Shown here one piece after another: positions 9,701-16,213 of a stretch of DNA of 34,823 nucleotides (position 1 is the stretch's first letter; every line of letters begins with the position of its first letter). The position numbers and the translations under genes are program-made. The notes below the pieces were generated by a model. That model made no database searches. It was not told the origin of the DNA and saw only the letters and a program-made list of their open reading frames with translations. Source of the stretch: an uncultured Ruminococcus sp. (GTDB taxonomy: Bacteria > Bacillota > Clostridia > Oscillospirales > Ruminococcaceae). The stretch is from the NCBI GenBank assembly GCA_900541495.1, contig UQKC01000023.1, positions 1-34,823 of the forward strand. Reading direction: 5' to 3'.

Positions 9701-9790
9701 GAGCGTTCCGATGTGGAGCTGATGAGGGTCTTCGTGGTATATCATTCTGCTTTTGGGTGAGCCTTTTGCGGAGATTTTTTCAATATTCAT
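6788..9790 (-). CDS. lacZ: Beta-galactosidase (GH2, LacZ type)
   Basis: A 1000-residue cytosolic glycoside hydrolase of family 2 with the full LacZ layout: N-terminal sugar-binding sandwich (GEWNFRYYDS, VPSNWQLHGYDKPQYTNVCYP), immunoglobulin-like domain, TIM barrel, and C-terminal beta-sandwich domains. The acid/base Glu is in WSLGNESGYG (about 449) and the nucleophile Glu in VLCEYCHAMGN (about 518). It hydrolyses terminal beta-galactosides such as lactose. There is no signal peptide, so the substrate must be imported; no sugar transporter lies next to it. The frame runs open 22 codons upstream, but the ATG at 9790 follows AAGGAAAGG and was chosen. The divergent AraC-type gene shares the promoter region and is the likely regulator. 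Confidence 0.95.
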   Translation of the reverse strand: MNIEKISAKGSPKSRMIYHEDPHQLHIGTLGKHCYFIPFAKAQNPFESREKSERFELLNGEWNFRYYDSIIDLEDDFVSVPFTETIPVPSNWQLHGYDKPQYTNVCYPIPFDPPFVPDDIPVGVYSRSYDHKSDGMRKILVFEGVDSCIYLYINGEFAGYSQVSHSTSEFDITSLLHEGENTITAAVLKWCDGTYLEDQDKFRLSGIFRDVYVLSRPEKRLENYVVKTELSDDNSSAKLIFAPCGCDVEAELYDGENKLANFSAKDGETVSIEVDAPKLWSAENPHLYSLKINAGEETIGEKVGFRNICVRDGVMKINGKAVKFLGVNRHDSYPETGYYASYEQMKKDIILMKKHNINAVRTSHYPNSPLFYQLCDEYGLYVIDEADMESHGCVEVYNDFKWSAENSYCGIAMLACDERFRTAICDRAESLVKRDINRPCVVFWSLGNESGYGENMLASAKLVKLLDDTRLVHYESTHRLDETPLDILDVVSGMYWDINGMKGFLDNKDEHRPFVLCEYCHAMGNGPGDLEDYHEAFYSSERFIGGFVWEWSDHACILGTTADGKPKYGYGGDFGEKHNDGNFCMDALTYPDRTPHTGLLEVKQVYRPVRVEKGEADGKFIFRSYLDFSKADELFDCRYEITFDGGISASGKADFTLLPRGTAEFFVPEAAEKRSEESYIRFIFTSKADTSYCEKGYEVCFDQLKLCDETKLSEKPKNSAEINIEDEIFFVNISVGEVSYHFNKRLSAFDSIKSGGKELLEKPLYFNFFRAPVDNDVMKADWYRAHLNDYTVRNYGVTVERTADGAEILLRQSFGWSIHQPFAYMDVKYLVSANGLDIKCDAEFSNKVTFLPRFGIRFFMPKGFDRVDYFGYGPCESYCDKHRADYIGNFTASVAELHEDYIRPQENGSHFGCKYMLISDGETSVKFTSGESFSFNASEYTEEELAEKKHNFELEKCGSSVVCIDSQMAGVGSNACGPALAEKYRLPLPEISANFHIEVE

Positions 9791-9827
9791 ATTATGACCT
9801 TTCCTTTCGCTGTATGTTATTACAGTA

Positions 9828-9856
9828 ATTATATATCGTATTGACTTTGCCGTCAA
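9828..9856 (-). promoter_or_regulatory. lacZ promoter
   Basis: On the minus strand TTGACG (9851-9856), 17 bp, TATAAT (9828-9833). It overlaps the opposing promoter of the AraC-type gene. Confidence 0.75.
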
Positions 9857-9869
9857 TAAATGATATTAT
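9841..9869 (+). promoter_or_regulatory. Promoter of the AraC-type regulator
   Basis: TTGACT (9841-9846), 17 bp, TATTAT (9864-9869). The two opposing -35 boxes together make an inverted repeat TTGAC-N6-GTCAA (9841-9856), so one bound protein could affect both genes. Confidence 0.65.
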
Positions 9870-9905
9870 AAAAATATAACAATATGAATATGGAGGAAAA
9901 ATATT

Positions 9906-10712
9906 TTGTTCTTCTGTGATTACCCTATCCTGCGCGGTGAAAAGGAGCTTCCGCTGTTTCTTCTGAACATGGGTCAGCAGCATTGCCAGGATCACATTGT
10001 CCGAGCAGAGGGCTTTCCGAATCCGCAGATACTCTATTGCACAAAGGGCAGCGGAACTCTGCTCATTGACGGCGAATCTCATATTATCCCACCCAACACA
10101 GCCTTGTTCCTGACTGCGTTTTATCCGCACGAATACTTTCCGAACGAGGATATCTGGGACATACATTGGATAGTCCCCTCGGGATATGCTTCGGACGATA
10201 TCCTGCGGCATTTCGGATTGACAAAACCGAGCATCTTCCCTCTTTCGGAAACGAAAATGCTTGAACATATCTTCCGTAAAATGCACGAAGCCCTTCGCGC
10301 GGATTCAGTTTTCGGGAACTACCGTGCGTCAGGCTTCTTGTACGATTTTCTTATTGAATTTTATCGTCTCATATCCGCTGAAACGGATTCGGGTGCGCCA
10401 AATTCAGCGCTTATGAAAGCCGTTGACTATATCAATTTCAACTTCGCATCGGAAATAACTATGGACGATCTCTGCGCCGTTTCGGGCGTGTCGAAGCAGT
10501 ATCTTTGCCTGCTTTTCAAAAACACTTTGGCTTCGCGCCCTATGGAATACATCGCCAAGCGCCGTATACAAGCCGCAAAGGAACTTCTTATCAGCACGGA
10601 CAAAGGCATCGAGGACATTTCCGAGGAAGTCGGCTTCTGCACGGCGAGCTACTTCTGCAAGCTTTTCAAACGTTATGAGGGAATGACACCGTCAGCGTTC
10701 AGGCGCTCGTAA
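9906..10712 (+). CDS. AraC-family transcriptional regulator
   Basis: A 268-residue protein. Residues about 1-150 form a cupin-like sensor domain (GSGTLLIDGESHIIPPNTALFL). Residues about 165-268 form a two-helix-turn-helix AraC domain (ITMDDLCAVSGVSKQYLCLLFK and GIEDISEEVGFCTASYFCKLFK) ending in GMTPSAFRRS. A TTG start at 9906 is used because GGAGG lies 9 bases upstream and no closer ATG fits. The gene is divergent from lacZ with overlapping promoters, which suggests control of lacZ by a galactoside or its product and possibly of itself. Confidence 0.88.
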   Translation: MFFCDYPILRGEKELPLFLLNMGQQHCQDHIVRAEGFPNPQILYCTKGSGTLLIDGESHIIPPNTALFLTAFYPHEYFPNEDIWDIHWIVPSGYASDDILRHFGLTKPSIFPLSETKMLEHIFRKMHEALRADSVFGNYRASGFLYDFLIEFYRLISAETDSGAPNSALMKAVDYINFNFASEITMDDLCAVSGVSKQYLCLLFKNTLASRPMEYIAKRRIQAAKELLISTDKGIEDISEEVGFCTASYFCKLFKRYEGMTPSAFRRS

Positions 10713-10718
10713 CTGCTC

Positions 10719-11642
10719 TCATTCAGACTTCGTTTTTCCGAAAAATCTTCCGACCAAAACGAAAAATACCGTTCCTGCCGCTATCTGCAAAGGGTATGTA
10801 ATTACCGCTTCTTCGGGTATGAGAAACGCCAGCACGGACAGCGCCGCGGCAGGCGGAACAAACAGCTTTGCCGACTTCATAATCACGCAGACAATGAACA
10901 TCGCCACCCCTGCCGCAACGAACATTTTCCAACCGAGCAACGAAAAAACGAACCTGCATACTGCTCAGATAAGCGCACAGCCGACTATCAAAAGCGTTAT
11001 TGCAGCAGGCTTTTTCTGCACCGCGGAACCCTTTCGGCAAAACTCGGTGAATGCTACAAGAAGCGGCGGTGCAACAGCAAATCTGAATCCCGGCCCAACA
11101 GCCAAAACTATTGCAACACTGCCGATGAGCCACCTCACCGCAAGTAAGATTATGGCGTTTTTATCGGACATAGGCTCGGGCGAAAACTCCGGTTTTTCGG
11201 CTACCCCAAGCTTCTCAATAAGCAGCCTTTCCATAAGTATAAGAAACGTCAGCACAGCCGCCGCTATCGGATATATCACCGAATCCGTTCCGAGCATAAC
11301 GGGCAGAACAACGGACGAGATAACGGGCGCAAAGGTCGTTCCCGAAAAACGGAACAGCAGCGAAGCCGTCAAAAACGCGATGCAAAGCTTCACACTGAGC
11401 GCAAACGGAACGAACATCGATATGAGCAGTCCCATTACCGAGCCAATGCATATCAGCACAAACAGCCTCAGCTTACTCGTTTTCCAAGCGAATTTCGGCG
11501 CAATGAGCGCACCTGCCGCGATTGCCGCTATCTCAGGGAAAAGTATCTCTTTTTCGCCCGAAAGCTCCGCCGCGGCTGTCATAAGCATAACTGTCAGGAC
11601 TGCAAGCGCGGCAGGCAGGATATTTTTCATCTGCTTTGTCAT
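10719..11642 (-). pseudogene. HPP-like integral membrane protein gene interrupted by an in-frame TGA
   Basis: An ATG at 11642 (after AAAGGGGT) opens a 225-residue hydrophobic protein that stops at TGA 10965-10967. The same frame continues without another stop for 81 codons to TGA at 10719, giving the missing C-terminal segments (KLFVPPAAALSVLAFLIP, then a last membrane helix). Reading the TGA as one residue gives about 307 residues with two related halves, as in HPP-type membrane proteins. A single TGG-to-TGA change would explain it. The downstream half alone could start at TTG 10940 but has no clear ribosome site. It may be a recent pseudogene, a sequencing error, or a gene with stop read-through. 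The HPP assignment is moderate. Confidence 0.6.
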
Positions 11643-11790
11643 TTTTTTACCCCTTTTTTTTAATTATAGCACACCGTTTCGATTTTTTCAATCAACTGAA
11701 AACAATATTTACACCAATTTAAAAAAGCACCAAAAACTGAACCGACTACAATCGTTAGATTTTGGGTCTAACTTTTGGGTACATATCATA

Positions 11791-11989
11791 AGGGAATCTC
11801 TAAAAACCTCCCTCACGGCAAATTTTCTACGACTTTGCACATCTTCCGCGTTAGCGAAACTTGAAATACATTCGGAATGTATTCCGTAGTATTATACTGC
11901 GTTTCGCTGCCTTGAAGCTGCGCAAAGTCCCAACGAAAATTTGCGAATAATACGAAGTATTATTTTGTTTCGATTTTTAGAGAACCCCT
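11791..11989. mobile_element. MITE family B, long copy (about 199 bp)
   Basis: The ends are imperfect inverted repeats (AGGGAATCTCTAAAAACC and, on the other strand, AGGGGTTCTCTAAAAATCG). Inside are nested palindromes: GACTTTGC/GCAAAGTC, GCGAAAC/GTTTCGC, AATACATT/AATGTATT and the AATAATAC/GTATTATT hairpin shared by all copies. It lies in reverse orientation to the copies at 18161 and 34770 and carries about 106 bp missing from the 18161 copy. No transposase is present and target duplications are unclear. It occupies the 590-base non-coding gap upstream of the DUF1847 unit; the rest of 11643-12135 shows nothing I recognise. Confidence 0.75.
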
Positions 11990-12135
11990 TTATTTTATTA
12001 GTGTTTAGTATTATTACTTTTTTGAAAAAAGTCCACTTCGCGTAAACATTCAATATAAATGCCTACTATTTCACTTATATTTTGTATGATTTAAACAAAA
12101 TGTTATTTTACCCAAATATTTTTCCTAAAAAATTC

Positions 12136-12163
12136 TTGACAAATCAAAATTATATGCTATAAT
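12136..12163 (+). promoter_or_regulatory. Promoter of the leader ORF/DUF1847/ABC transporter unit
   Basis: TTGACA (12136-12141), a 16-bp spacer, TATAAT (12158-12163). The predicted start near 12170 gives a leader of about 235 bases before the DUF1847 start codon. Confidence 0.8.
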
Positions 12164-12234
12164 AAAGCCATACCTACAAAACATATAAAGTTAATATGTA
12201 ATATAGGAATACTTGTATAAAGGAGAAAACGCAG

Positions 12235-12321
12235 ATGTGCCGCTTAAATATGATGTGCTGTAGAAGCTGTATGAACTGTATGGATAAAAAACCGCCCTGC
12301 GCCTTTGTATTCCGAATGTGA
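12235..12321 (+). CDS. Cys/Met-rich leader peptide (28 residues)
   Basis: A short ORF with a good ribosome site (AAAGGAG at 12219-12225, 9 bases before the ATG). Twelve of 28 residues contain sulfur: Cys at 2, 8, 9, 12, 15, 22 and Met at 1, 6, 7, 13, 16, 28. The middle reads MMCCRSCMNCM. Its stop is followed 32 bases later by a strong intrinsic terminator (12354-12384) placed before the first structural gene. This is the layout of an attenuation leader whose ribosome stalls when Cys- or Met-tRNA is short. It could instead be a small metal-binding peptide. I do not recognise a named family. Confidence 0.7.
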   Translation: MCRLNMMCCRSCMNCMDKKPPCAFVFRM

Positions 12322-12384
12322 CGCTCCGTCCGATGAACAAGTTATGGAATTATGCGCAGCAATGATGAAATGCTGCGCTTTTTT
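12297..12384 (+). promoter_or_regulatory. Attenuator: intrinsic terminator with possible antiterminator
   Basis: Terminator stem GCGCAGCA (12354-12361) with TGCTGCGC (12371-12378), a 9-base loop, then TTTTTTATTT. CTGCGC at 12297-12302, in codons 21-23 of the leader ORF, is complementary to GCGCAG at 12354-12359 and could form a competing antiterminator while a ribosome is stalled on the upstream Cys/Met codons. The terminator is plain in the sequence; the switching is inference. Confidence 0.7.
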
Positions 12385-12404
12385 ATTTGAAAAGGAGAAA
12401 AATT

Positions 12405-13112
12405 ATGTCTGCCGAAAAAGAAAAAATACCTGCCTGCTCCCATAGCTGCACAGACTGCGGCGTTCTCAACTGCCTTAAAAGGAACGGCAATTATCCCGAA
12501 TTCTGCCCGACTGCGGCTCTCACCGAGGAAGAAATAAACGAAGTCACCGACCTCTACATAAAGAACCGCACGAACCGCAAGATCGCTATTGCCTCCGCTG
12601 AGGTCGAGGGCGGTTTCTACGGAAAATACACCCGAGTAGAAGAGATAATCGAGTTCGCGCACAAGATCGGCGCAAAGAAGATCGGCATTGCGACCTGCGT
12701 TGGTCTTATCGAAGAAAGCCGCATCTTCGCAAGAATTCTGAAGCTCAACGGCTTTGAAGTCTACGGCATCGGCTGTAAGGTCGGCTCGGTGAACAAGACA
12801 GATATCGGCGTTGCCGAGGAATACACCTGCGTAACGGGCAAGGTAATGTGCAACCCTATCATGCAGGCAAAGCTCCTCAACAAGCAAAAGACCGACCTCA
12901 ATGTTGTAGTCGGACTTTGCGTTGGTCATGACAGCCTTTTCTACAAATACGCAAACGGCATCACGACCACCCTTGTTACGAAAGACCGCGTTCTTGCCCA
13001 CAACCCCGTCGGCGCACTTTATCAGGCAAGAGCTTATTATAAAAAGCTTCTGCTCGCTCCCGTCGGCGAAGAACCCGATTTCGGCGACAGCAAGGTTGGC
13101 AATATAAAGTAA
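12405..13112 (+). CDS. DUF1847 cysteine-rich protein
   Basis: A 235-residue soluble protein. A Cys-rich N terminus (CSHSCTDCGVLNC, then FC about 15 residues later) is suited to binding a metal or Fe-S cluster. A Rossmann-like region follows (KKIGIATCVGLIEESRIFARIL) with further Cys residues (GIGCKVG, EYTCVTGKVMCNP, VVGLCVGHDS). The match is to the DUF1847 family, whose function is not established. The ATG at 12405 follows AAGGAG; a TTG at 12387 overlaps that site and was not used. It is the first structural gene after the Cys/Met leader and attenuator, and is followed, after a MITE, by a complete ABC importer, so it probably processes or senses what that importer brings in. Confidence 0.82.
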   Translation: MSAEKEKIPACSHSCTDCGVLNCLKRNGNYPEFCPTAALTEEEINEVTDLYIKNRTNRKIAIASAEVEGGFYGKYTRVEEIIEFAHKIGAKKIGIATCVGLIEESRIFARILKLNGFEVYGIGCKVGSVNKTDIGVAEEYTCVTGKVMCNPIMQAKLLNKQKTDLNVVVGLCVGHDSLFYKYANGITTTLVTKDRVLAHNPVGALYQARAYYKKLLLAPVGEEPDFGDSKVGNIK

Positions 13113-13125
13113 CTGCTAAAAATAA

Positions 13126-13286
13126 GAACCTGTCTTCATAAGAAATGTATGCGGATTTTCGAGCATAATTTTGTTGCAGACAAGGCAAAAATCCGCAGGC
13201 GTGCTGCCGCACGGCAAGGATTTTTAACGCAGTATGCAGCAAAATTTGCCGAAAAGACGTGTGCATATGCTTATGAAGACAGGTTC
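13126..13286. mobile_element. MITE family A, full copy (161 bp)
   Basis: Perfect 17-bp terminal inverted repeats GAACCTGTCTTCATAAG/CTTATGAAGACAGGTTC, flanked by a TAA duplication (13123-13125 and 13287-13289). Internal inverted repeats (ATTTTGTTGCA with TGCAGCAAAAT; AAAAATCC with GGATTTTT) make the whole element a long imperfect palindrome. The sequence appears identical to the copy at 29427-29587. It encodes no transposase but has one frame free of stops across its length. It sits inside the DUF1847-ABC operon, ending 25 bases before the permease start codon. Confidence 0.88.
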
Positions 13287-13311
13287 TAATACAGAACGAA
13301 AGGAAACTTCA

Positions 13312-14274
13312 ATGAAAAAGACCTTGTTCCGCTCGGGGATACTTCTTCTTTCCGCCGCAGCCGCAGAGATAGTCGCTGTCGCAGTCCCCGATTCATCTAA
13401 ACATCAAGCCGCAAAGCACCCCTACTTTGCGTGGCTCATAATCGCAGTTACCGCTGTATATTTTATCGCGGCACTCGCAAACCATTTCAGAAAGGGCGAA
13501 AAATCCGACAAGGATATGCTTTTCTACAGAGCGCCTTTCCTTGCGGGAGTTTTCCTTGTGCTGAATATACTCAACATTGTAACTGTCAAGGCCGCACTTC
13601 TCCCGACGCTTTATTTTCCGTCCCTTGACCGTGTTTTCGGAACGCTTTTCGAGGACAGCGAGCTTATCTTAAAGTGCGTCGGCTACTCCTCCGGAATACT
13701 TTTGGCGGGCGTTTTCGGCGGACTTATCGTTGGCTTCCTTATGGGTGTAGGCATCGGTTTCAGCAATGCTCTTAGCTACTGGATAAATCCGCTCGTCCGT
13801 ATCCTCGGCCCTATCCCCTCTACCGCTTGGATACCGATTTTTCTTCTCGTTTTCCCGACAGCGAGAGCCGCAAGTGCTTTCATCATCGGAATTTCGGTAT
13901 GGTTCCCGACAGTCGTTCTCACCTCGAGCGGCATCTCAAACGTAAAAAATTCCTACTTTGAAGTTGCATCAACGCTCGGCGCTAATCACTTTTGGAAAAT
14001 CTTCAAGGTAGGCGTTCCTGCGGCAATGCCAAGCATCTTCCTCGGACTTTTCAACGGTATCTGCTCATCGTTCGTAACACTTATGACGGCTGAAATGATC
14101 GGCGCAAAGTACGGTATGGGCTGGTACGTCAACTGGCAGAAAGAAATGATGTGCTATGCCAACGTTTACGCAGGACTTATCGTTATCGCGGTGCTTTTCT
14201 ACCTTGTTATAACCATTCTTTTCAAGGTAAGAGATAAGGTACTGCTCTGGCAGAAGGGAGTTATCAAATGGTAG
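13312..14274 (+). CDS. ABC transporter permease (nitrate/sulfonate/taurine type)
   Basis: A 320-residue membrane protein with about six membrane segments and the BPD_transp_1 core. The conserved cytosolic EAA loop is seen as EVASTLGANHFWKIFKVGVPAAMPSIFLG, in separate stretches around residues 220-250, as in SsuC/TauC/NrtB permeases. A longer frame starts inside the MITE at 13234; the ATG at 13312 has GAAAGGA 7 bases upstream and is preferred. The stop overlaps the ATPase start by 7 bases, showing translational coupling. It forms the membrane channel for the substrate delivered by the lipoprotein at 15065. Confidence 0.88.
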   Translation: MKKTLFRSGILLLSAAAAEIVAVAVPDSSKHQAAKHPYFAWLIIAVTAVYFIAALANHFRKGEKSDKDMLFYRAPFLAGVFLVLNILNIVTVKAALLPTLYFPSLDRVFGTLFEDSELILKCVGYSSGILLAGVFGGLIVGFLMGVGIGFSNALSYWINPLVRILGPIPSTAWIPIFLLVFPTARAASAFIIGISVWFPTVVLTSSGISNVKNSYFEVASTLGANHFWKIFKVGVPAAMPSIFLGLFNGICSSFVTLMTAEMIGAKYGMGWYVNWQKEMMCYANVYAGLIVIAVLFYLVITILFKVRDKVLLWQKGVIKW

Positions 14275-15047
14275 GAGCAATTGAATTCAAGGACGTTAAA
14301 AAGGATTTTAAGCGTCCCGACGGCGAGATCGTTCACGCTCTCAACGGCGTTGACTTAAAGATAGATCAGGGCGATTTTGTCTGCCTTATAGGTCCGTCAG
14401 GCTGCGGAAAATCAACGATGCTCCGCCTGCTTGCAGGACTTGACACTCCAACGGACGGCGCAGTTTTCCTTGACGGTGAAAAGATAACAAAACCAAATTA
14501 TGACCGAGGACTTGTGTTCCAGGACCCGAACCTTTTCCCTTGGCTGAATATTTACGACAACATTTCGTTCGGACTTAAAGCAAGACATATTTTTAAAGAA
14601 AAGCGTGACACTGTAAAGGAGTTCGTTGACCTCGTCGGATTGAGCGGATTTGAAAAGTCCTATCCGCATCAGCTTTCGGGAGGAATGTGCCAGAGAGCCT
14701 CACTCGCAAGGGCGCTCATCGGACACCCAAAGGCTCTGCTCCTTGACGAACCGCTCGGTGCGCTCGACGCTTTCACCCGAATGAATATGCAGGACGAACT
14801 TCTTCGCATAAAGGCTGAGCAGAATATGACAATGGTAATGGTAACTCACGATGTTGACGAAGCCGTTTATCTCTCGAACAAGATAGTTGTTATGTCCCCT
14901 CGCCCTGCAAAGATAGAGGAAGTTCTCGAAGTTCACCTTTCGAGTCCCCGTGACAGAAACAACCCCGAATTTATCCGTCTGAGAAATGAAATTCTTAAAA
15001 TTCTCAACTTCGCAGGAAGAGAAAAAGACGTTGAATATACTATTTAA
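14268..15047 (+). CDS. ABC transporter ATP-binding protein (SsuB/TauB type)
   Basis: A 259-residue cytosolic ATPase energising the importer. All motifs are intact: Walker A GPSGCGKST (42-50), Q-loop VFQDPNLFPW (from about 83), signature LSGGM (136-140), Walker B LLLDE (157-161), H-loop His194 in VMVTHDVDEAV. The PWLN after the Q-loop and the DVDEAVYLSNKIVVMSPRP tail are typical of the nitrate/sulfonate/taurine branch. The ATG lies in the last codons of the permease gene; GGGAG precedes it. Confidence 0.9.
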   Translation: MVGAIEFKDVKKDFKRPDGEIVHALNGVDLKIDQGDFVCLIGPSGCGKSTMLRLLAGLDTPTDGAVFLDGEKITKPNYDRGLVFQDPNLFPWLNIYDNISFGLKARHIFKEKRDTVKEFVDLVGLSGFEKSYPHQLSGGMCQRASLARALIGHPKALLLDEPLGALDAFTRMNMQDELLRIKAEQNMTMVMVTHDVDEAVYLSNKIVVMSPRPAKIEEVLEVHLSSPRDRNNPEFIRLRNEILKILNFAGREKDVEYTI

Positions 15048-15064
15048 TTATTGGAGGAAAGAAT

Positions 15065-16162
15065 ATGAAATTCAGAAAAATTGCCGCACTGCTCGTTTCG
15101 GCGGCGCTTGCACTATCCTTTACAGCCTGCTCGCAGAAAGACAGCGGCAGCGATGACGAATATGTACTCAAAATCGGCGAAGTTCAGGGCGCACTCTGCC
15201 ATGCTCCGCTTCAGGTCGCAATGGAAAAAGGCTACTTTGACGAAGAGGGCATAAAGTGGGAAAGAGTTGACTTCGGCGGCTCGGATATTCAGGCTGCTCT
15301 CGGTTCGGGAATGATCGACTGCGGCTTCGGACTTGTCGGAAAGTTCATTCAGCCTATCGAAAACGGACTTAACATGGTCATCACCTCGGGTATGCACACG
15401 GGCTGCACAAAGATACTCGTTCGCGCAGATTCAGGCATTGAAAGCATTGCCGATTTAAAGGGAAAGACTATCGGCGTAAGCTCGCTCGCAAGCTCCGAAG
15501 CTATTACAGCAAAGCGCGCACTCAATGCTGCAGGCGTTGACATCTCCGCCGATTCGGGCGAAGTTTCATTCGCTGTTTACAGCACCACCGACCAGCCTGT
15601 TGCGCTCATCAACGGCGCAGTTGACGCAATCTCGACACCTGACCCGGTTGCAACGAACGCAGAAAATGAATATGGTCTGAAAGTTCTCCTTGATACCGCT
15701 GTGACCGAACCTTATGCGAGCGAATACTGCTGCGTAAGCTTCGTTTCGTCCGAGCTTGCCGAAAAGCACCCCGACATCGCAGCTGCTTTCACAAGAGCAG
15801 TTCTCAAAGGCTCGTCTTTCGTTGCCGCTAACCCTGAAGAGGCAGCAAAAATACAGATCGAGGGCGAATATGTCAGCGGTGATGCTTCCGCAAACGCAGA
15901 GATACTCAAAAGCTACAAGTACATTCCAAGCGTTCAGGGCGGTTATGATGCACTCGTGAACGTTGTGAACGACCTCCATGATATCGGTATCCTCAAAGCA
16001 GAAACAGACGTTGATGCACTTATCGATCGCTCGTTCAAATTCTTTGACGGCGTTCCCGACAGCTACAGCGTTGAGGGTGAAAACTTCGCCGAAGAGGAAG
16101 TTCACGCAATAACGGCAAAAGCAAATAACGCAGAGTATCAGATGAATGACTGCTGCGGCTAA
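15065..16162 (+). CDS. ABC transporter substrate-binding lipoprotein (NMT1/SsuA-like)
   Basis: A 365-residue exported protein. The signal peptide ends in the lipobox FTAC, with the lipidated Cys at 22. The mature part is a type II periplasmic-binding fold of the NMT1/SsuA/TauA group (KIGEVQGALCHAPLQVAMEKGYFDEEGI, IADLKGKTIGVSS, INGAVDAISTPDP). Substrate cannot be assigned from these families, which bind sulfonates, nitrate, thiamine precursors and others. It has several Cys for a surface lipoprotein, including ALCHAP, TGCTK, EYCC and a C-terminal NDCCG, which could hint at a thiol- or metal-related ligand. GGAGG precedes the ATG. It is the last gene before the terminator at 16169-16210. Confidence 0.88.
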   Translation: MKFRKIAALLVSAALALSFTACSQKDSGSDDEYVLKIGEVQGALCHAPLQVAMEKGYFDEEGIKWERVDFGGSDIQAALGSGMIDCGFGLVGKFIQPIENGLNMVITSGMHTGCTKILVRADSGIESIADLKGKTIGVSSLASSEAITAKRALNAAGVDISADSGEVSFAVYSTTDQPVALINGAVDAISTPDPVATNAENEYGLKVLLDTAVTEPYASEYCCVSFVSSELAEKHPDIAAAFTRAVLKGSSFVAANPEEAAKIQIEGEYVSGDASANAEILKSYKYIPSVQGGYDALVNVVNDLHDIGILKAETDVDALIDRSFKFFDGVPDSYSVEGENFAEEEVHAITAKANNAEYQMNDCCG

Positions 16163-16168
16163 TAAACC

Positions 16169-16210
16169 AAAAGCGTACACCTTTCAGCTTACGAAAGGTG
16201 TACGCTTTTT
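16169..16210. terminator. Strong bidirectional terminator
   Basis: A 17-bp inverted repeat (arms 16169-16185 and 16193-16209, core GCGTACACCTTTC) with a 7-base loop and T/A tracts on both sides, between the convergent transporter and fbp genes. Confidence 0.92.
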
Positions 16211-16213
16211 TAC

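Noticed and set aside
10965..10967. Selenocysteine codon in the HPP-like gene
   Set aside because: No SECIS-like hairpin was evident just after the TGA, the family is not redox-active, and a Trp-to-stop change is simpler.
11754..11775. Small GTTAGA/TCTAAC hairpin
   Set aside because: A 6-bp stem with no gene before it and no clear T tract; too weak to call a terminator.
10819..11889. 356-codon open frame on the plus strand
   Set aside because: Antisense to the HPP-like gene and running into a MITE; composition (Ala/Ser/Thr/Ile-rich) is that of a shadow frame.
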